Positions 7,489 to 15,919 of a stretch of 38,571 bases of DNA are shown piece after piece (the first letter of the stretch is position 1; each line of letters starts with the position of its first letter). The stretch is from assembly GCA_025774805.1 (NCBI GenBank), contig JALGZR010000073.1, positions 1-38,571 on the forward strand, read 5' to 3'. A program made the position numbers and the translations under genes. Under the pieces are notes generated by a model that had not been told where the DNA came from, made no database searches, and saw only the letters and a list, made by a program, of their open reading frames with translations. This DNA comes from a bacterium (GTDB lineage: Bacteria; ARS69).

Positions 7489-9600
7489 ATGACGCGCCGG
7501 ATTCTCATCGCGACCTTCACGATCGGCCTGCTCCACCTCGCCTCTATGCTCTGGGCCACCGCGGGGCGTCCCTCCCTCCCCGTCGACGATTCGTTCATCT
7601 ACTTCCAGTACGCCCAACGGGCGGCCGACGGGCAGCCGTTCGTCTACCAGCGGGGGGAGGGGCCGACGACCGGGACGACCAGCGTGCCGTGGATGGCCGC
7701 CCTCGCGGGCGCCGCGCTTCTCGGCTTCCGCGGAAAGGCGATGATCTTCCTGTCGATGCTTCTCGGCGGTCTGCTTCTCGCGGTTGCCGCCCGCTGCGCC
7801 GCGGAGACGCAGCGGGCTCTCGCGCCGCGCCGTCCGGGGGACGAACGGCCCGGTGACCTGGCGATCGGCCGCATCCCGCTCGCGGGAGCGCTCGTGCTGC
7901 TCTCGGGACCGCTCCACTGGGGGGCATGGAGCGGAATGGAGATCGCGCTCACGGCCGCGGCGATCCTCGCCGCCTTTCGCGAATGGGTGCGCGCGGGGGG
8001 GCGTCCCGGACTGCGGCCGGCGCTGGCCGGCGCGGCCCTCGCCACGGTTCGCCCCGAGGGCGCGCTCCTCGCGCTCTGGCTGCCGCTCTTCTGGGGCGCG
8101 GCGGCGCTCCTCCGACGCGAGAGCTGGCGGAACGCGGCGTGGGGCGTGCTCCCGCTCGCCGGCGCGCTGTTCCAGCCCGTGCTCTACCTGATCGTCACCG
8201 GGGAGCCCCGCTCCACCGGGTACCTCGCGAAGTCCTTGCTGGCCGAGCCGGGCATCGACCCCGTCTCCGTCGCGCGGATCGCGCTCCTTCGCGCGGCCAG
8301 CCTGGCGACCGGGCTCTTCGGCGGAGTGGCGCCGTTCGTCGACGGACGGGGGCTGTACGCGTACGACTCGATCGGGGTGGCGCTCTTCGTCGCGCCCGGT
8401 GCGGCCGTCCTGTTCCTCATCGGGGTGCTGCCCGCGCTCGCGCGCGAGGGAGGCGAGCGGCACGCCGGTCCCGGAGCCCTCGCGCTCGCCTGGATCGGAA
8501 CGCTTCTCCTCGCGACCTCCCTCATCGAGGAACCGGACGCCCACTTCAACCGATACCAGATGCCCGTCCTCCCGCTGTTCCTGGTCTGGGTCGCGATGGG
8601 CGTGGGACGCCTGGAGCGTGCGCTGCGGGATCGGAATGCGGGACTGGCGCGGCTCGCCGCCGGAATCCGCGGTTACCTCGCGCTCTTCGGCGTCGCCTCG
8701 GTCGTCTTCTTCATCGCGGCGTTCGGAGACAACGCCGCCGACATCGACCGGATGCAGATCCGGTTCGGGGAGACCCTTCGCCGAACCCTCGACCCCGGGG
8801 ACGTCGTCGCTCTCAACGACGCGGGCGCGATCGCGTACTTCTCGGAACGGAGGACGCTCGACCTGATCGGACTGACGACGCCCGGCTTCGCCGGCCTCTG
8901 GACCCAGGGCAGCGGCGCTCTCTGGGAGAAGCTGGAATCCCTCGACCCCGACCGCCGCCCCGACTGGTTCTGCATCTTTCCGAACTGGTTCGAGTTCGAC
9001 GGGCTGGACCTGCTGCGTCGGGTCGGGAGCGTTCGACTGCGCCGACCCTCCATCGTGGACGCGGAAAAGGTACTGTATCGCGCCGACTGGTCCCGGGCGC
9101 GCTCGGGAGACGCGCCCCGCGTCGTGGGCCCGGACGGGGAAGCGCCTCGCACCGTCGATCGGCTGGACGTCGCGGACGTCGCCTCCGAGACCGCGCACCG
9201 ATTCCGCTGGGACGACGGGGAGCGGGAAAGCGGCGCGTCGACTTTCGTCCGCCGCGCCGACTTCCCCCGGTTCCCGGGCGACGAGGTCGTCGACGGAGGG
9301 CGGACGGTGTTTCACGAGGCGACGTTCGAGCTGGAGACTTCTCTGGGAGAGCCGACCGCCCTGGTCGTCCGCACCGTGTCCGGCGTGCGCCAGCGTCTTC
9401 TGATCTCCGTGGACGAGAGCCCGGACCGGGAGAGAGAGGTCTACGCGGCCGGCACGGGGAGATTCCACGACGCGGTGATCGCGACGATTCCCCCCGGAGA
9501 AGGTCCGGTGCGAATCCGGCTGCGCGTCCGGCCGGACGCCGCCTCGTCCGCGCCCCTCGTGCTCGCCCACGTCTTCAGCCTGGCGGGCGTCTCCGAATGA
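7489..9600 (+). CDS. Polytopic GT-C glycosyltransferase, AftB/mannosyltransferase-like
   Basis: 703 residues. The N-terminal helix (TRRILIATFTIGLLHLASML) is followed by the lumenal acidic motif VDDSFIYFQYAQRAADGQPF (Asp33-Asp34) and PTTGTTSVPWMAALAG. This matches the DDxFI...G..fv...GE...G.Ts.lw pattern of lipid-phosphosugar-dependent GT-C enzymes such as AftB and related uncharacterised transferases. About ten membrane segments run to residue 410, then a soluble periplasmic C-terminal part of about 290 residues. It would transfer a sugar from a polyprenyl-phosphate carrier onto an envelope glycan or protein; donor and acceptor are unknown. The last bases overlap the next gene (ATGA at 9597-9600), also a GT-C enzyme, so the two are cotranslated. 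Confidence 0.8.
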   Translation: MTRRILIATFTIGLLHLASMLWATAGRPSLPVDDSFIYFQYAQRAADGQPFVYQRGEGPTTGTTSVPWMAALAGAALLGFRGKAMIFLSMLLGGLLLAVAARCAAETQRALAPRRPGDERPGDLAIGRIPLAGALVLLSGPLHWGAWSGMEIALTAAAILAAFREWVRAGGRPGLRPALAGAALATVRPEGALLALWLPLFWGAAALLRRESWRNAAWGVLPLAGALFQPVLYLIVTGEPRSTGYLAKSLLAEPGIDPVSVARIALLRAASLATGLFGGVAPFVDGRGLYAYDSIGVALFVAPGAAVLFLIGVLPALAREGGERHAGPGALALAWIGTLLLATSLIEEPDAHFNRYQMPVLPLFLVWVAMGVGRLERALRDRNAGLARLAAGIRGYLALFGVASVVFFIAAFGDNAADIDRMQIRFGETLRRTLDPGDVVALNDAGAIAYFSERRTLDLIGLTTPGFAGLWTQGSGALWEKLESLDPDRRPDWFCIFPNWFEFDGLDLLRRVGSVRLRRPSIVDAEKVLYRADWSRARSGDAPRVVGPDGEAPRTVDRLDVADVASETAHRFRWDDGERESGASTFVRRADFPRFPGDEVVDGGRTVFHEATFELETSLGEPTALVVRTVSGVRQRLLISVDESPDREREVYAAGTGRFHDAVIATIPPGEGPVRIRLRVRPDAASSAPLVLAHVFSLAGVSE

Positions 9601-11510
9601 CCCGCGGACGGCGCGACCTCCTTCTCGTGACGGGAGCGCTCGCGGTCCGCATCGCGCACCTGGCGGCGATCCGCCGCGGGCCTCTCCTCGAGTACCTGCT
9701 GATCGACTCCGCGTTCTACGATCGCGTCGGCCGCGTCCTCGCCGAGGGAGGCGGCTTTCCTCCCGGACCGTTCTTCATGAACGTGCTCTACGGAACGTTT
9801 CTCGGCGGGGTGTACGCGATCTTCGGAGCGGGCGCGGGAGGGAGGGAGGCGGCCCTGCTTCTCCAATCGCTCCTCGGCGCCGCCTCGGCGGGGCTGACCG
9901 CGCGGCTGGGCGACGCCCTCGGCCGTCCGCGGGAGGGTCTGCTCGCGGCCGCGCTGCTCGCGCTCTTCGGTCCCGCCATCTTCTACGACGGCGCGCTCCT
10001 GACGCCGAGTCTCCTGCTCTTCCTCACCACCGCCGCGCTGCTCGTCGCCGTCCGCGACGGGGACCCCTCCTCACGGCGGTCTCTGGGGCTCGGAGTCCTC
10101 ACCGGGCTCCTTGTCCTGGGGCGCGCGAACAACTTGCTCCTGCTCGCGGTCTTCACCGCCCGCCACCTCGCGCGGGGTCGGTCCGGGGTGCGGCCGGCGC
10201 TTCTTCTGCTCGTGGGAGCGGCCCTCGTCGTGGCCCCGGTGACGGTCCGCAACTGGCGGGTCTCCGGGGAGTTCGTGCCGGTCACCGCGAATGCGGGCAT
10301 GGCGCTGTGGGCGGGCAATCACCCCGGGGCGACCGGCATTTACTCGCAGCCGGCTTTCCTCACGAACCCCGTTCCCGAGAGCGAGGCCGAGGAATACCGG
10401 GCGGAGGCGTCGCGCCGCGCCGGAAGGGAGCTGACCCTCGCCGAGTCGAGCCGCCACTGGATCGGGCGCACGACGGAGCGCTGGCGGAACGAGCCGGGGG
10501 CCGCGATCCGCCTGGGGATGCGCAAGCTCCGGATATACTTCCACGCGACCGAATCGCAGACGAATCTCTCGTACTACTTCGCGATGGATCAGTCCCCGGT
10601 CCTCGCGCTCTTCCGGATCCACCTCGGCTGGGTTCTTCCCCTCGTTCTCGTGGGCCTCGCGGCGAGCGGCCGGCGCCTCGCCCTGCCCGCCGCCGCCGTC
10701 GGCGTGTCGCTCCTCACGTGTCTCGTGTTCTACGTGTCGTCCGAGTACCGCCACCCCGTGCTTCCGTGCCTTCTCCTGTTCGCCGCGGCGGGGTTCTTTC
10801 ACCTCCGCGACCGGCTCCGGTCGTCGGGTCGAGGGGGGGCGAATCTCGCGATCGCGGCCGGAATCCTCCTTCTCTTCGTGGCGACGAACTACCGCGATCC
10901 CTTTCTCGCGCGCCTGCAGAGCCGACGGGTCGACTACCTGAACTTCGGGACGCTCGCCTCGACGGCCGGACGGCTCGACGAGGCCGAGGCATTCCTCCGG
11001 GAGTCGGTCGCCATCGATCCCGAGTGGGCGTCGAACCGTCGCGCGCTCGCCGACGTGCTGCGCCGCCGCGGGGACTTGGCCGGCGCCGCCGAGCAGTCCC
11101 GCTGGGCCGACCACCTCGAGGGGATTCCCCCGGACACGACCGGCGTCGGTCTGGAGACGGCGAATCGCCTTTTCGAGGAGAAGCGCTACCGCGAGGCGCA
11201 GGTGATCTTCCTGGAGATGGCCGTCGATCGGAGGGGCCCGGTGGCGCCGTCGCTCAACAACGCGGGGCTCTGCGCCATGAACCGGGGCCGCGGGGACGAG
11301 GCGGACTCGCTCTTTCTCGCCGCCATCGCCGAGGACTCCACGTATGCGAGCCCCGTCATTCACCGGGGGCGGCTCGCTCTGGCCCGAGGGGACTCCACGG
11401 CGGCGGCGGCCCGGGCGCGGGAAGCCCTCGCCCTCGCTCCCGCCGACGAGCGGGCGCGTCGCCTTCTGATCCGCGCCACGGGGGACCGCAGACGCAGCAG
11501 AGGCTGGTGA
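9597..11510 (+). CDS. GT39/PMT-like membrane glycosyltransferase with C-terminal TPR domain
   Basis: 637 residues. The ATG at 9597 overlaps the previous stop. The frame is open far upstream, but there it only shadows the upstream gene. The first periplasmic loop carries LLIDSAFYDRVGR (Asp37), as in GT-C/PMT enzymes, and PAIFYDGALLTPSLLL is typical of the ArnT-like/PMT_2 fold. Around ten helices extend to about residue 440. Residues 455-637 contain TPR-like units (YLNFGTLASTAGRLDEAEAF, AEQSRWADHL, SLNNAGLCAMNRGRGDEADS, HRGRLALARGDSTAAAARAR). The pair with 7489-9600 suggests consecutive steps in extracytoplasmic glycosylation, with the TPR part docking a partner or acceptor. Substrate unknown. 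Confidence 0.82.
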   Translation: MTRGRRDLLLVTGALAVRIAHLAAIRRGPLLEYLLIDSAFYDRVGRVLAEGGGFPPGPFFMNVLYGTFLGGVYAIFGAGAGGREAALLLQSLLGAASAGLTARLGDALGRPREGLLAAALLALFGPAIFYDGALLTPSLLLFLTTAALLVAVRDGDPSSRRSLGLGVLTGLLVLGRANNLLLLAVFTARHLARGRSGVRPALLLLVGAALVVAPVTVRNWRVSGEFVPVTANAGMALWAGNHPGATGIYSQPAFLTNPVPESEAEEYRAEASRRAGRELTLAESSRHWIGRTTERWRNEPGAAIRLGMRKLRIYFHATESQTNLSYYFAMDQSPVLALFRIHLGWVLPLVLVGLAASGRRLALPAAAVGVSLLTCLVFYVSSEYRHPVLPCLLLFAAAGFFHLRDRLRSSGRGGANLAIAAGILLLFVATNYRDPFLARLQSRRVDYLNFGTLASTAGRLDEAEAFLRESVAIDPEWASNRRALADVLRRRGDLAGAAEQSRWADHLEGIPPDTTGVGLETANRLFEEKRYREAQVIFLEMAVDRRGPVAPSLNNAGLCAMNRGRGDEADSLFLAAIAEDSTYASPVIHRGRLALARGDSTAAAARAREALALAPADERARRLLIRATGDRRRSRGW

Positions 11511-11518
11511 GATATGCA

Positions 11519-11551
11519 GGCGAGCCGGCTTCAGGCGGAGGCCGGCTCGCC
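11519..11551. terminator. Bidirectional hairpin between convergent genes
   Basis: GGCGAGCCGGC (11519-11529) and its exact complement GCCGGCTCGCC (11541-11551) form an 11-bp perfect stem around an 11-nt loop. It starts 8 nt after the plus-strand stop and includes the last codons and stop of the minus-strand HD gene. There is no T tract, so it may act as a 3'-end protector or a Rho-assisted or T-less terminator. Confidence 0.55.
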
Positions 11552-12112
11552 CGCGAGTCCCAGCTCCGCCGCCACGCCGGCCATCGCGTCACGTACGAGC
11601 CCGATGTGCTCGCCGAGATCGATTCCGAGCTCCTCGGCTCCCCGGCGGATGTCCTCCCGGTTCACGTTTCGGGCGAAGGCCTTGTCCTTCATCTTCTTCT
11701 TCACCGACTTCACCGGCACGTCGGCGATCCGCTTCGTCGGGCGCACGAGGGCGCAGGCCGTGAGGAACCCGCAGAGCTCGTCCACGGCGTAGAGGGTCTT
11801 GGCCATCTCGGTCTCCCGGGGGACACCGGTGTGCTCCGCATGGCCCAGGATGGCGCGGCGGATGCCCTCGTCGATGCCGCGCTCCGCGAGAATCTCCTCG
11901 CCCCGGAACGGATGGTCCTCGAGAGTCGGATACCTCTCGTAGTCGAAGTCGTGAAGAAGGCCGGTCACGCCCCAGACCTCGGGGTCCTCGCCCTTCCGCT
12001 CGGCGTAGGCGCGCATCGCGGCCTCGACCGCGAGCGCGTGCTTGAGAAGGGCCTCGTTGCTCGTGAACTCGGTCAGGAGGTTCCAGGCCTCCTCGCGGGT
12101 CGGAATCGACAT
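11531..12112 (-). CDS. HD-superfamily phosphohydrolase (COG2316-like)
   Basis: 193 residues from the ATG at 12112 (MSIPTREEAWNLL), which has a GAGAGGTG Shine-Dalgarno sequence. A start 13 codons earlier is possible but lacks an RBS. The HD metal site is laid out as His25 (LLKHALAVE), His54-Asp55 (LLHDFDYE), His67 (EDHPFRGEEIL) and ILGHAEH, then LYAVDELCGFL. This is the usual order for small stand-alone HD hydrolases of the HDIG type annotated as predicted hydrolases. The C-terminal KKKMKDKAFARNVNREDI segment is characteristic of this subgroup. It probably cleaves a phosphomonoester or nucleotide in the cytoplasm; the substrate is not known. It converges on the glycosyltransferase operon. Confidence 0.83.
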   Translation of the reverse strand: MSIPTREEAWNLLTEFTSNEALLKHALAVEAAMRAYAERKGEDPEVWGVTGLLHDFDYERYPTLEDHPFRGEEILAERGIDEGIRRAILGHAEHTGVPRETEMAKTLYAVDELCGFLTACALVRPTKRIADVPVKSVKKKMKDKAFARNVNREDIRRGAEELGIDLGEHIGLVRDAMAGVAAELGLAGEPASA

Positions 12113-12339
12113 CGCGACACCTCTCGGGAGTCGAAGTCCTCGGGGGTCCATTCGAATCGCGTTCGCACGCGGACTCTACTCCGGGGCGTCCCCGCCGTCA
12201 CGGGCGCTCGCGCCCGCGGGGGCGGGGCGACCGGGCGCTCCCGGCGGCGCGGGCGTCAAGATCGGCTAGTTTCCCCTGGACTTGCCCAGTGGAATCACCG
12301 ATGAAGGAGGTTGAACGTGCCGGAGGAGGGAGGATCCCT

Positions 12340-12861
12340 TTGAATCACGTCATTCCCAAGCGTGAGGTCGCGGTCAAGCTTCATCTGGAAACGGGTGACG
12401 TCCTTCGGGGTCGGGTCTTTCTCGATTACATCGACGCCATTCACCGGGGCGAGCAGACGCTGCTCGACAAGTTCAACGACGACTACGGTTGGTTTCCGCT
12501 GCGCCCGGAGGAGGGGGGGACGGTCGAGGTGGTCAATCGGAGCCGGGCGATGGTCGTCGAGCCGGGAGAGGGGATCCCCGAAGAGCTCGTCCGCAAGGAG
12601 AACTCCCCCGTGTTTCGTCGAGAGCGGGTGACGATCCAGCTCGTGACGGGTCGGACGTTCACCGGCCTGATCGCCATGGATCTTCCCGACGAGTTCTCGC
12701 GGGTCTCCGACTTCCTGAACTTCCCGCAGGACTTCTTCGCGCTCGAACGGGACGAGGGGCCGGTGCTCGTCTCCAAGGCGCACGTGCGCACACTCGTCGC
12801 GCACGAGAAGCCGCCGCTCGTGCCCAGCTCCCCGGACGCGGACACGGCGAGCGAGAGCTGA
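12340..12861 (+). CDS. Conserved protein of unknown function with two similar beta-rich halves
   Basis: I do not recognise a characterised family. From the TTG at 12340 the product is 173 residues. This TTG has GGGAGG 6 nt upstream; an ATG at 12301 and a GTG at 12289 are in frame but poorly placed for ribosome binding. The protein appears to hold two related modules: one starts REVAVKLHLETGDVLRGRVFLDY, the other ERVTIQLVTGRTFTGLIAMDLPDEFSRVSDFLNF. The shared pattern of a strand, a turn, G.(V/I) and an acidic stretch suggests an internal duplication of an SH3/Sm-like barrel. No signal peptide or membrane helix is visible. A GTG at 12317 behind a very strong AAGGAGG opens an 8-codon frame that stops on the TTG, so the true N-terminus is uncertain (see findings). 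Confidence 0.7.
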   Translation: MNHVIPKREVAVKLHLETGDVLRGRVFLDYIDAIHRGEQTLLDKFNDDYGWFPLRPEEGGTVEVVNRSRAMVVEPGEGIPEELVRKENSPVFRRERVTIQLVTGRTFTGLIAMDLPDEFSRVSDFLNFPQDFFALERDEGPVLVSKAHVRTLVAHEKPPLVPSSPDADTASES

Positions 12862-12989
12862 TCCGAAGCGGGAACATCGCGCGCGTCCGCCGGGTTTCGT
12901 AGACAAGACCCCCGCACATCCCTTCACGCCCTCCGGGCGGACCACGGACGCGCCGTCGACCGCGCCCTCGATTCGAGCAGGAGACGCCC

Positions 12990-14351
12990 TTGAATCCCGA
13001 ACCGACGGCCCCGCCCCTCGCCTCGTCGCCGCGGACCGTTCTGCTCTACCCTCCGAGGGTGACGCGGGCTCTGCTCGTCGCGATCGGCATCGTCTTCGGG
13101 ATGACGGTCATCGCGAGCGTCCCGTTCGGAGTCCGCCCGCTGCTCGAATCCGATCTGCGCGTGCTCCTGAACTTCGGGGCGAACGTGGGTCCCCTCGTCG
13201 CGGCCGGGGACCTGTGGCGCCTCGTCGCCTCGATCTTCCTGCACGCGAATCTCCTGCACCTCGTCTTGAACGCGATCGCGCTCTACGTCCTCGGGCGGAA
13301 CCTGGAGGCGTTCTACGGTCCGTGGGGATTCCTCTTCCTGTTCGTGGCGTCCGGGATCGTCGGCTCCGTGGCGAGTGCGGTGACCGCCCAGGGTATCTCC
13401 GTGGGGGCGTCCGGAGGGATCTTCGGAATGTTCGGGGCCTCCCTGCTGTTCGCGTTCCGCTACCGCGGCGTGCTTCCCCCCCGGGTGACTCGCATCATGG
13501 GGACCCTGTTGCTGCCCTGGGTCGTTCTCAACGTCGCCCTGGGGCTGTTCTTCCCGCGCATCGACCTCGTCGCCCACCTGGGCGGTCTTCTCGGAGGCGC
13601 GACCATCGCGCTCTTTCTTCCTCCCGTGGCGCTCCGGGCGTCCGCGGGACGACCCTCGGACGCCCCTCGTCTGCTCGCGAGCCTGACGCTGTCGATCCTT
13701 CTCGTGACGGCCGTCACCGCCGGGATGAACCTGATGCGGTTCAAGGGACCGAACGGGGCGCTTCTCGACCCACGGGCGATTCCCGCCCTCGGCAGGATCG
13801 ATCCGGTGCTGGCGATCGCGATCGCGACCGAGGAGATCGACCGCAATCCGTACGACCCGCAGCTCTATTCGGCCCGGGCCGATCAGCTCGTGGTCCTCGA
13901 GCAGTGGCTCGACGCGATCCACGACTATCAGACGGCGCTCGAGATCGACTCGTACGACGCGGGCACGCTCAACAACTTCGCCTGGCTCCTGCTCGAGATG
14001 GCTCCCGAGGGCCTGCGGAACTGGACGGAGGCGGGGCGGCTCGCGACGAGAGCCCTCCGCGAGTCTCCCGAGAACCCCTACGTTCTCGGAACCTACGGCA
14101 CGTGGCTCCTCCGCACCGGAGAGCCCGCGGCCGCCGCCGGCTATCTCCGTCGAGCGCTGTCCGTGTCGCGGCCCGCCGAGGCCGACGCGACGGACCGTTA
14201 CCTGCTCGCCATCGCGCTCGCGCGCTCGGGACGGCCGATCGAGGCGGAGGAGATGCTGGAGAGCGCCATTCGGGTCGACCCCGACAACGCCTACCGGGGC
14301 GAGGCCGAGTCCTCGTCCGACCGGGGGACCCAGGCCGCACCCTCGCTGTAG
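12990..14351 (+). CDS. Rhomboid-family intramembrane serine protease with C-terminal TPR region
   Basis: 453 residues with a TTG start at 12990 and AGGAG 7 nt upstream. The rhomboid core spans residues 25 to about 240 with six or more helices. It has WRLVASIFLHANLLHLVLN (His85, His90, Asn94 of the HxxxN motif), catalytic Ser141 in GASGGIFGMFG and the dyad partner His196 in DLVAHLGGLLGG. Residues 265-430 are soluble TPR-like helices (AIATEEIDRNPYDPQLYSAR, AIHDYQTALEIDSYDAGTLN, AAAAGYLRRALSVSRPAEAD). It cleaves transmembrane substrates in the inner membrane; the TPR domain probably recruits them. The last 61 bp overlap the tail of the opposing protease gene. Confidence 0.93.
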   Translation: MNPEPTAPPLASSPRTVLLYPPRVTRALLVAIGIVFGMTVIASVPFGVRPLLESDLRVLLNFGANVGPLVAAGDLWRLVASIFLHANLLHLVLNAIALYVLGRNLEAFYGPWGFLFLFVASGIVGSVASAVTAQGISVGASGGIFGMFGASLLFAFRYRGVLPPRVTRIMGTLLLPWVVLNVALGLFFPRIDLVAHLGGLLGGATIALFLPPVALRASAGRPSDAPRLLASLTLSILLVTAVTAGMNLMRFKGPNGALLDPRAIPALGRIDPVLAIAIATEEIDRNPYDPQLYSARADQLVVLEQWLDAIHDYQTALEIDSYDAGTLNNFAWLLLEMAPEGLRNWTEAGRLATRALRESPENPYVLGTYGTWLLRTGEPAAAAGYLRRALSVSRPAEADATDRYLLAIALARSGRPIEAEEMLESAIRVDPDNAYRGEAESSSDRGTQAAPSL

Positions 14352-15919
14352 TCGAACGCGAGGACCCCGTCCGCGAACAGCGCGCTCCCGACGTTGCCCA
14401 CCGCCTCCTCGAGGGCGACGATCCCGCTCTCCGAAGACGAAACGAGCGCCGTCACGTTCCGGAAGACGGCGGAGCCGAGGGTGAGACGCCCGACTTCGAA
14501 GCTCCCGAGCGACTCGCTTCCTCCGATGCCCGCGATCTCCAGTGCGCCGTCCTCCGCGTCCGCCTTCAGACCGTGGTGCCTCGCGAACGGGGAGTGAATG
14601 AGAAGCGTGGCGTTGTTTCCGGTGTCGAGGAGGAACTTGCCGGCGGGCAGGTCGTCGATTCGGCCCTCGATGCGGGGGACGTTGGCCTCGAGCGAGAGCG
14701 GGACCCGAACGAGCTGCGGCCCGGCCCGGTACGTCTCCGGAGCGAAGAGACGCAACCGCTCCGCCGCGTAGTCGATCTCCACCGCGAAGCGGCTGAGGAA
14801 GTCGTATCCGAGCACACCGTCGAGCGGGAATGAAGTGGCCGCCGCCACCTGGTCGAGCGAGACCGTGACCAGGGTCTGGTTCGTGATCTCCACCCCCGGC
14901 AGGCGGAGGGAGCGCACCTCCACGAACGAGGCGCTCTCGCTTCCTCCCGCTCCCCGCGCCTCCAACACGCCCCGGGAAGTGAGGCCGAGCTCCTCCGCGA
15001 GACGGCGGCCGAGAACGGTCGCGCCGGCCCCCGTGTCGACGAGGAAGGGTCGGGGCTCGCTCCCCTCGACCCGCACCCGGACGACGGGAATCGCCCCGAG
15101 GAATTCGAGCGGAATCGACCGGGCCTGATGGGGGTCGACGATGCGCGCATCGGTTCCCGTCCCGGGGGCGGGCCGGCGGAACTCCGCCTCTTCCGGAGGG
15201 GCGATCGACTCGATTACGGTCGTCGTGATCACGAGATCGAACCGCGGATCGCCCGAGCGCTGGACGGAGCGGAACGGAAAGCGAACGCCGTCGACGAGCC
15301 GCCATTCCTCGAACGTCGTCCGGACCTCGACACCGTGTTGCGATTCGGTCAGAGAGACCGGGAGAAGGAGCGGGCCCGTTTCGCCGTCCCGGTCTTCGAG
15401 GTGAAGGACGCGGGACAGGCCACCGGTCGGGATCAGCTCGAGTCCGTCCCGGTGGGCCCGGACCGTGAGCCCGCTCGGGTCGGGCTCGAGGTAGCCGTGG
15501 AAGAGGAGATCGTGCGAGAGGAGGAACGAGGCGCGCTCGTCGCCGGTCACCTCTCTCACGTCCCCGTTCGCGTCCCGGCGCCACGTCTCGTCCCCGCGAA
15601 CCGTCGCGACCTGGCGGATTCCCGCGAGCTCGAGAGTCTCCTGCAGTCGCCGGGGCTCCCGGACGGCGATCGTCTCCACCCGGCCCGCGGGGGTTCCCGC
15701 CTGCTCGAGCACCGCCTCGATGCGAAGCGCCCGGGGGCCCGCGGGCCGACCCTCGGGGTACACGGATCGACGGATCCGTTCAAGCGTGGCGGCGAGACCT
15801 TCCTCCGTCGCCTCCGGGACGGCGACCCGGTCCGTCGCCGGCGCCGCCGGAATCGCCGTTCCGACTCCGAGGCAGACCGCGATTGCCGCCCGGAGAATCG
15901 ACCGATAGGATGCCGCCAT
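14291..15919 (-). CDS. Exported tandem retropepsin-like aspartic protease
   Basis: 542 residues from the ATG at 15919. Longer forms up to 15958 are possible, but the 15919 start gives a clean signal peptide (MAASYRSILRAAIAVCLGVG...APA). Residues 30-260 are an unassigned beta-rich region (RREVT/VRFPFRSV type). Two retropepsin-like halves follow, each with the D-T-G active-site triplet: PFLVDTGAGATVLG (Asp295) and KFLLDTGNNATLL (Asp432). Each is paired with a hydrophobic flap/GVLGYDFLSRFAVEIDY-type strand. Two DTG modules in one chain can form an intramolecular pseudodimer like a pepsin. It is expected in the periplasm. It lies back to back with the rhomboid protease gene. The protein partner or substrate is unknown. 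Confidence 0.85.
   Translation of the reverse strand: MAASYRSILRAAIAVCLGVGTAIPAAPATDRVAVPEATEEGLAATLERIRRSVYPEGRPAGPRALRIEAVLEQAGTPAGRVETIAVREPRRLQETLELAGIRQVATVRGDETWRRDANGDVREVTGDERASFLLSHDLLFHGYLEPDPSGLTVRAHRDGLELIPTGGLSRVLHLEDRDGETGPLLLPVSLTESQHGVEVRTTFEEWRLVDGVRFPFRSVQRSGDPRFDLVITTTVIESIAPPEEAEFRRPAPGTGTDARIVDPHQARSIPLEFLGAIPVVRVRVEGSEPRPFLVDTGAGATVLGRRLAEELGLTSRGVLEARGAGGSESASFVEVRSLRLPGVEITNQTLVTVSLDQVAAATSFPLDGVLGYDFLSRFAVEIDYAAERLRLFAPETYRAGPQLVRVPLSLEANVPRIEGRIDDLPAGKFLLDTGNNATLLIHSPFARHHGLKADAEDGALEIAGIGGSESLGSFEVGRLTLGSAVFRNVTALVSSSESGIVALEEAVGNVGSALFADGVLAFDYSEGAAWVPRSDEDSASPR

Noticed and set aside
6808-9570. A 920-codon minus-strand frame over the Nudix and glycosyltransferase genes
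   Set aside because: It is a composition shadow. The plus strand gives clear Nudix and membrane-protein sequences.
12924-15584. An 886-codon minus-strand frame across the rhomboid and aspartic protease region
   Set aside because: It mixes antisense of the rhomboid gene with an off-frame reading of the aspartic protease and has no domain signature.
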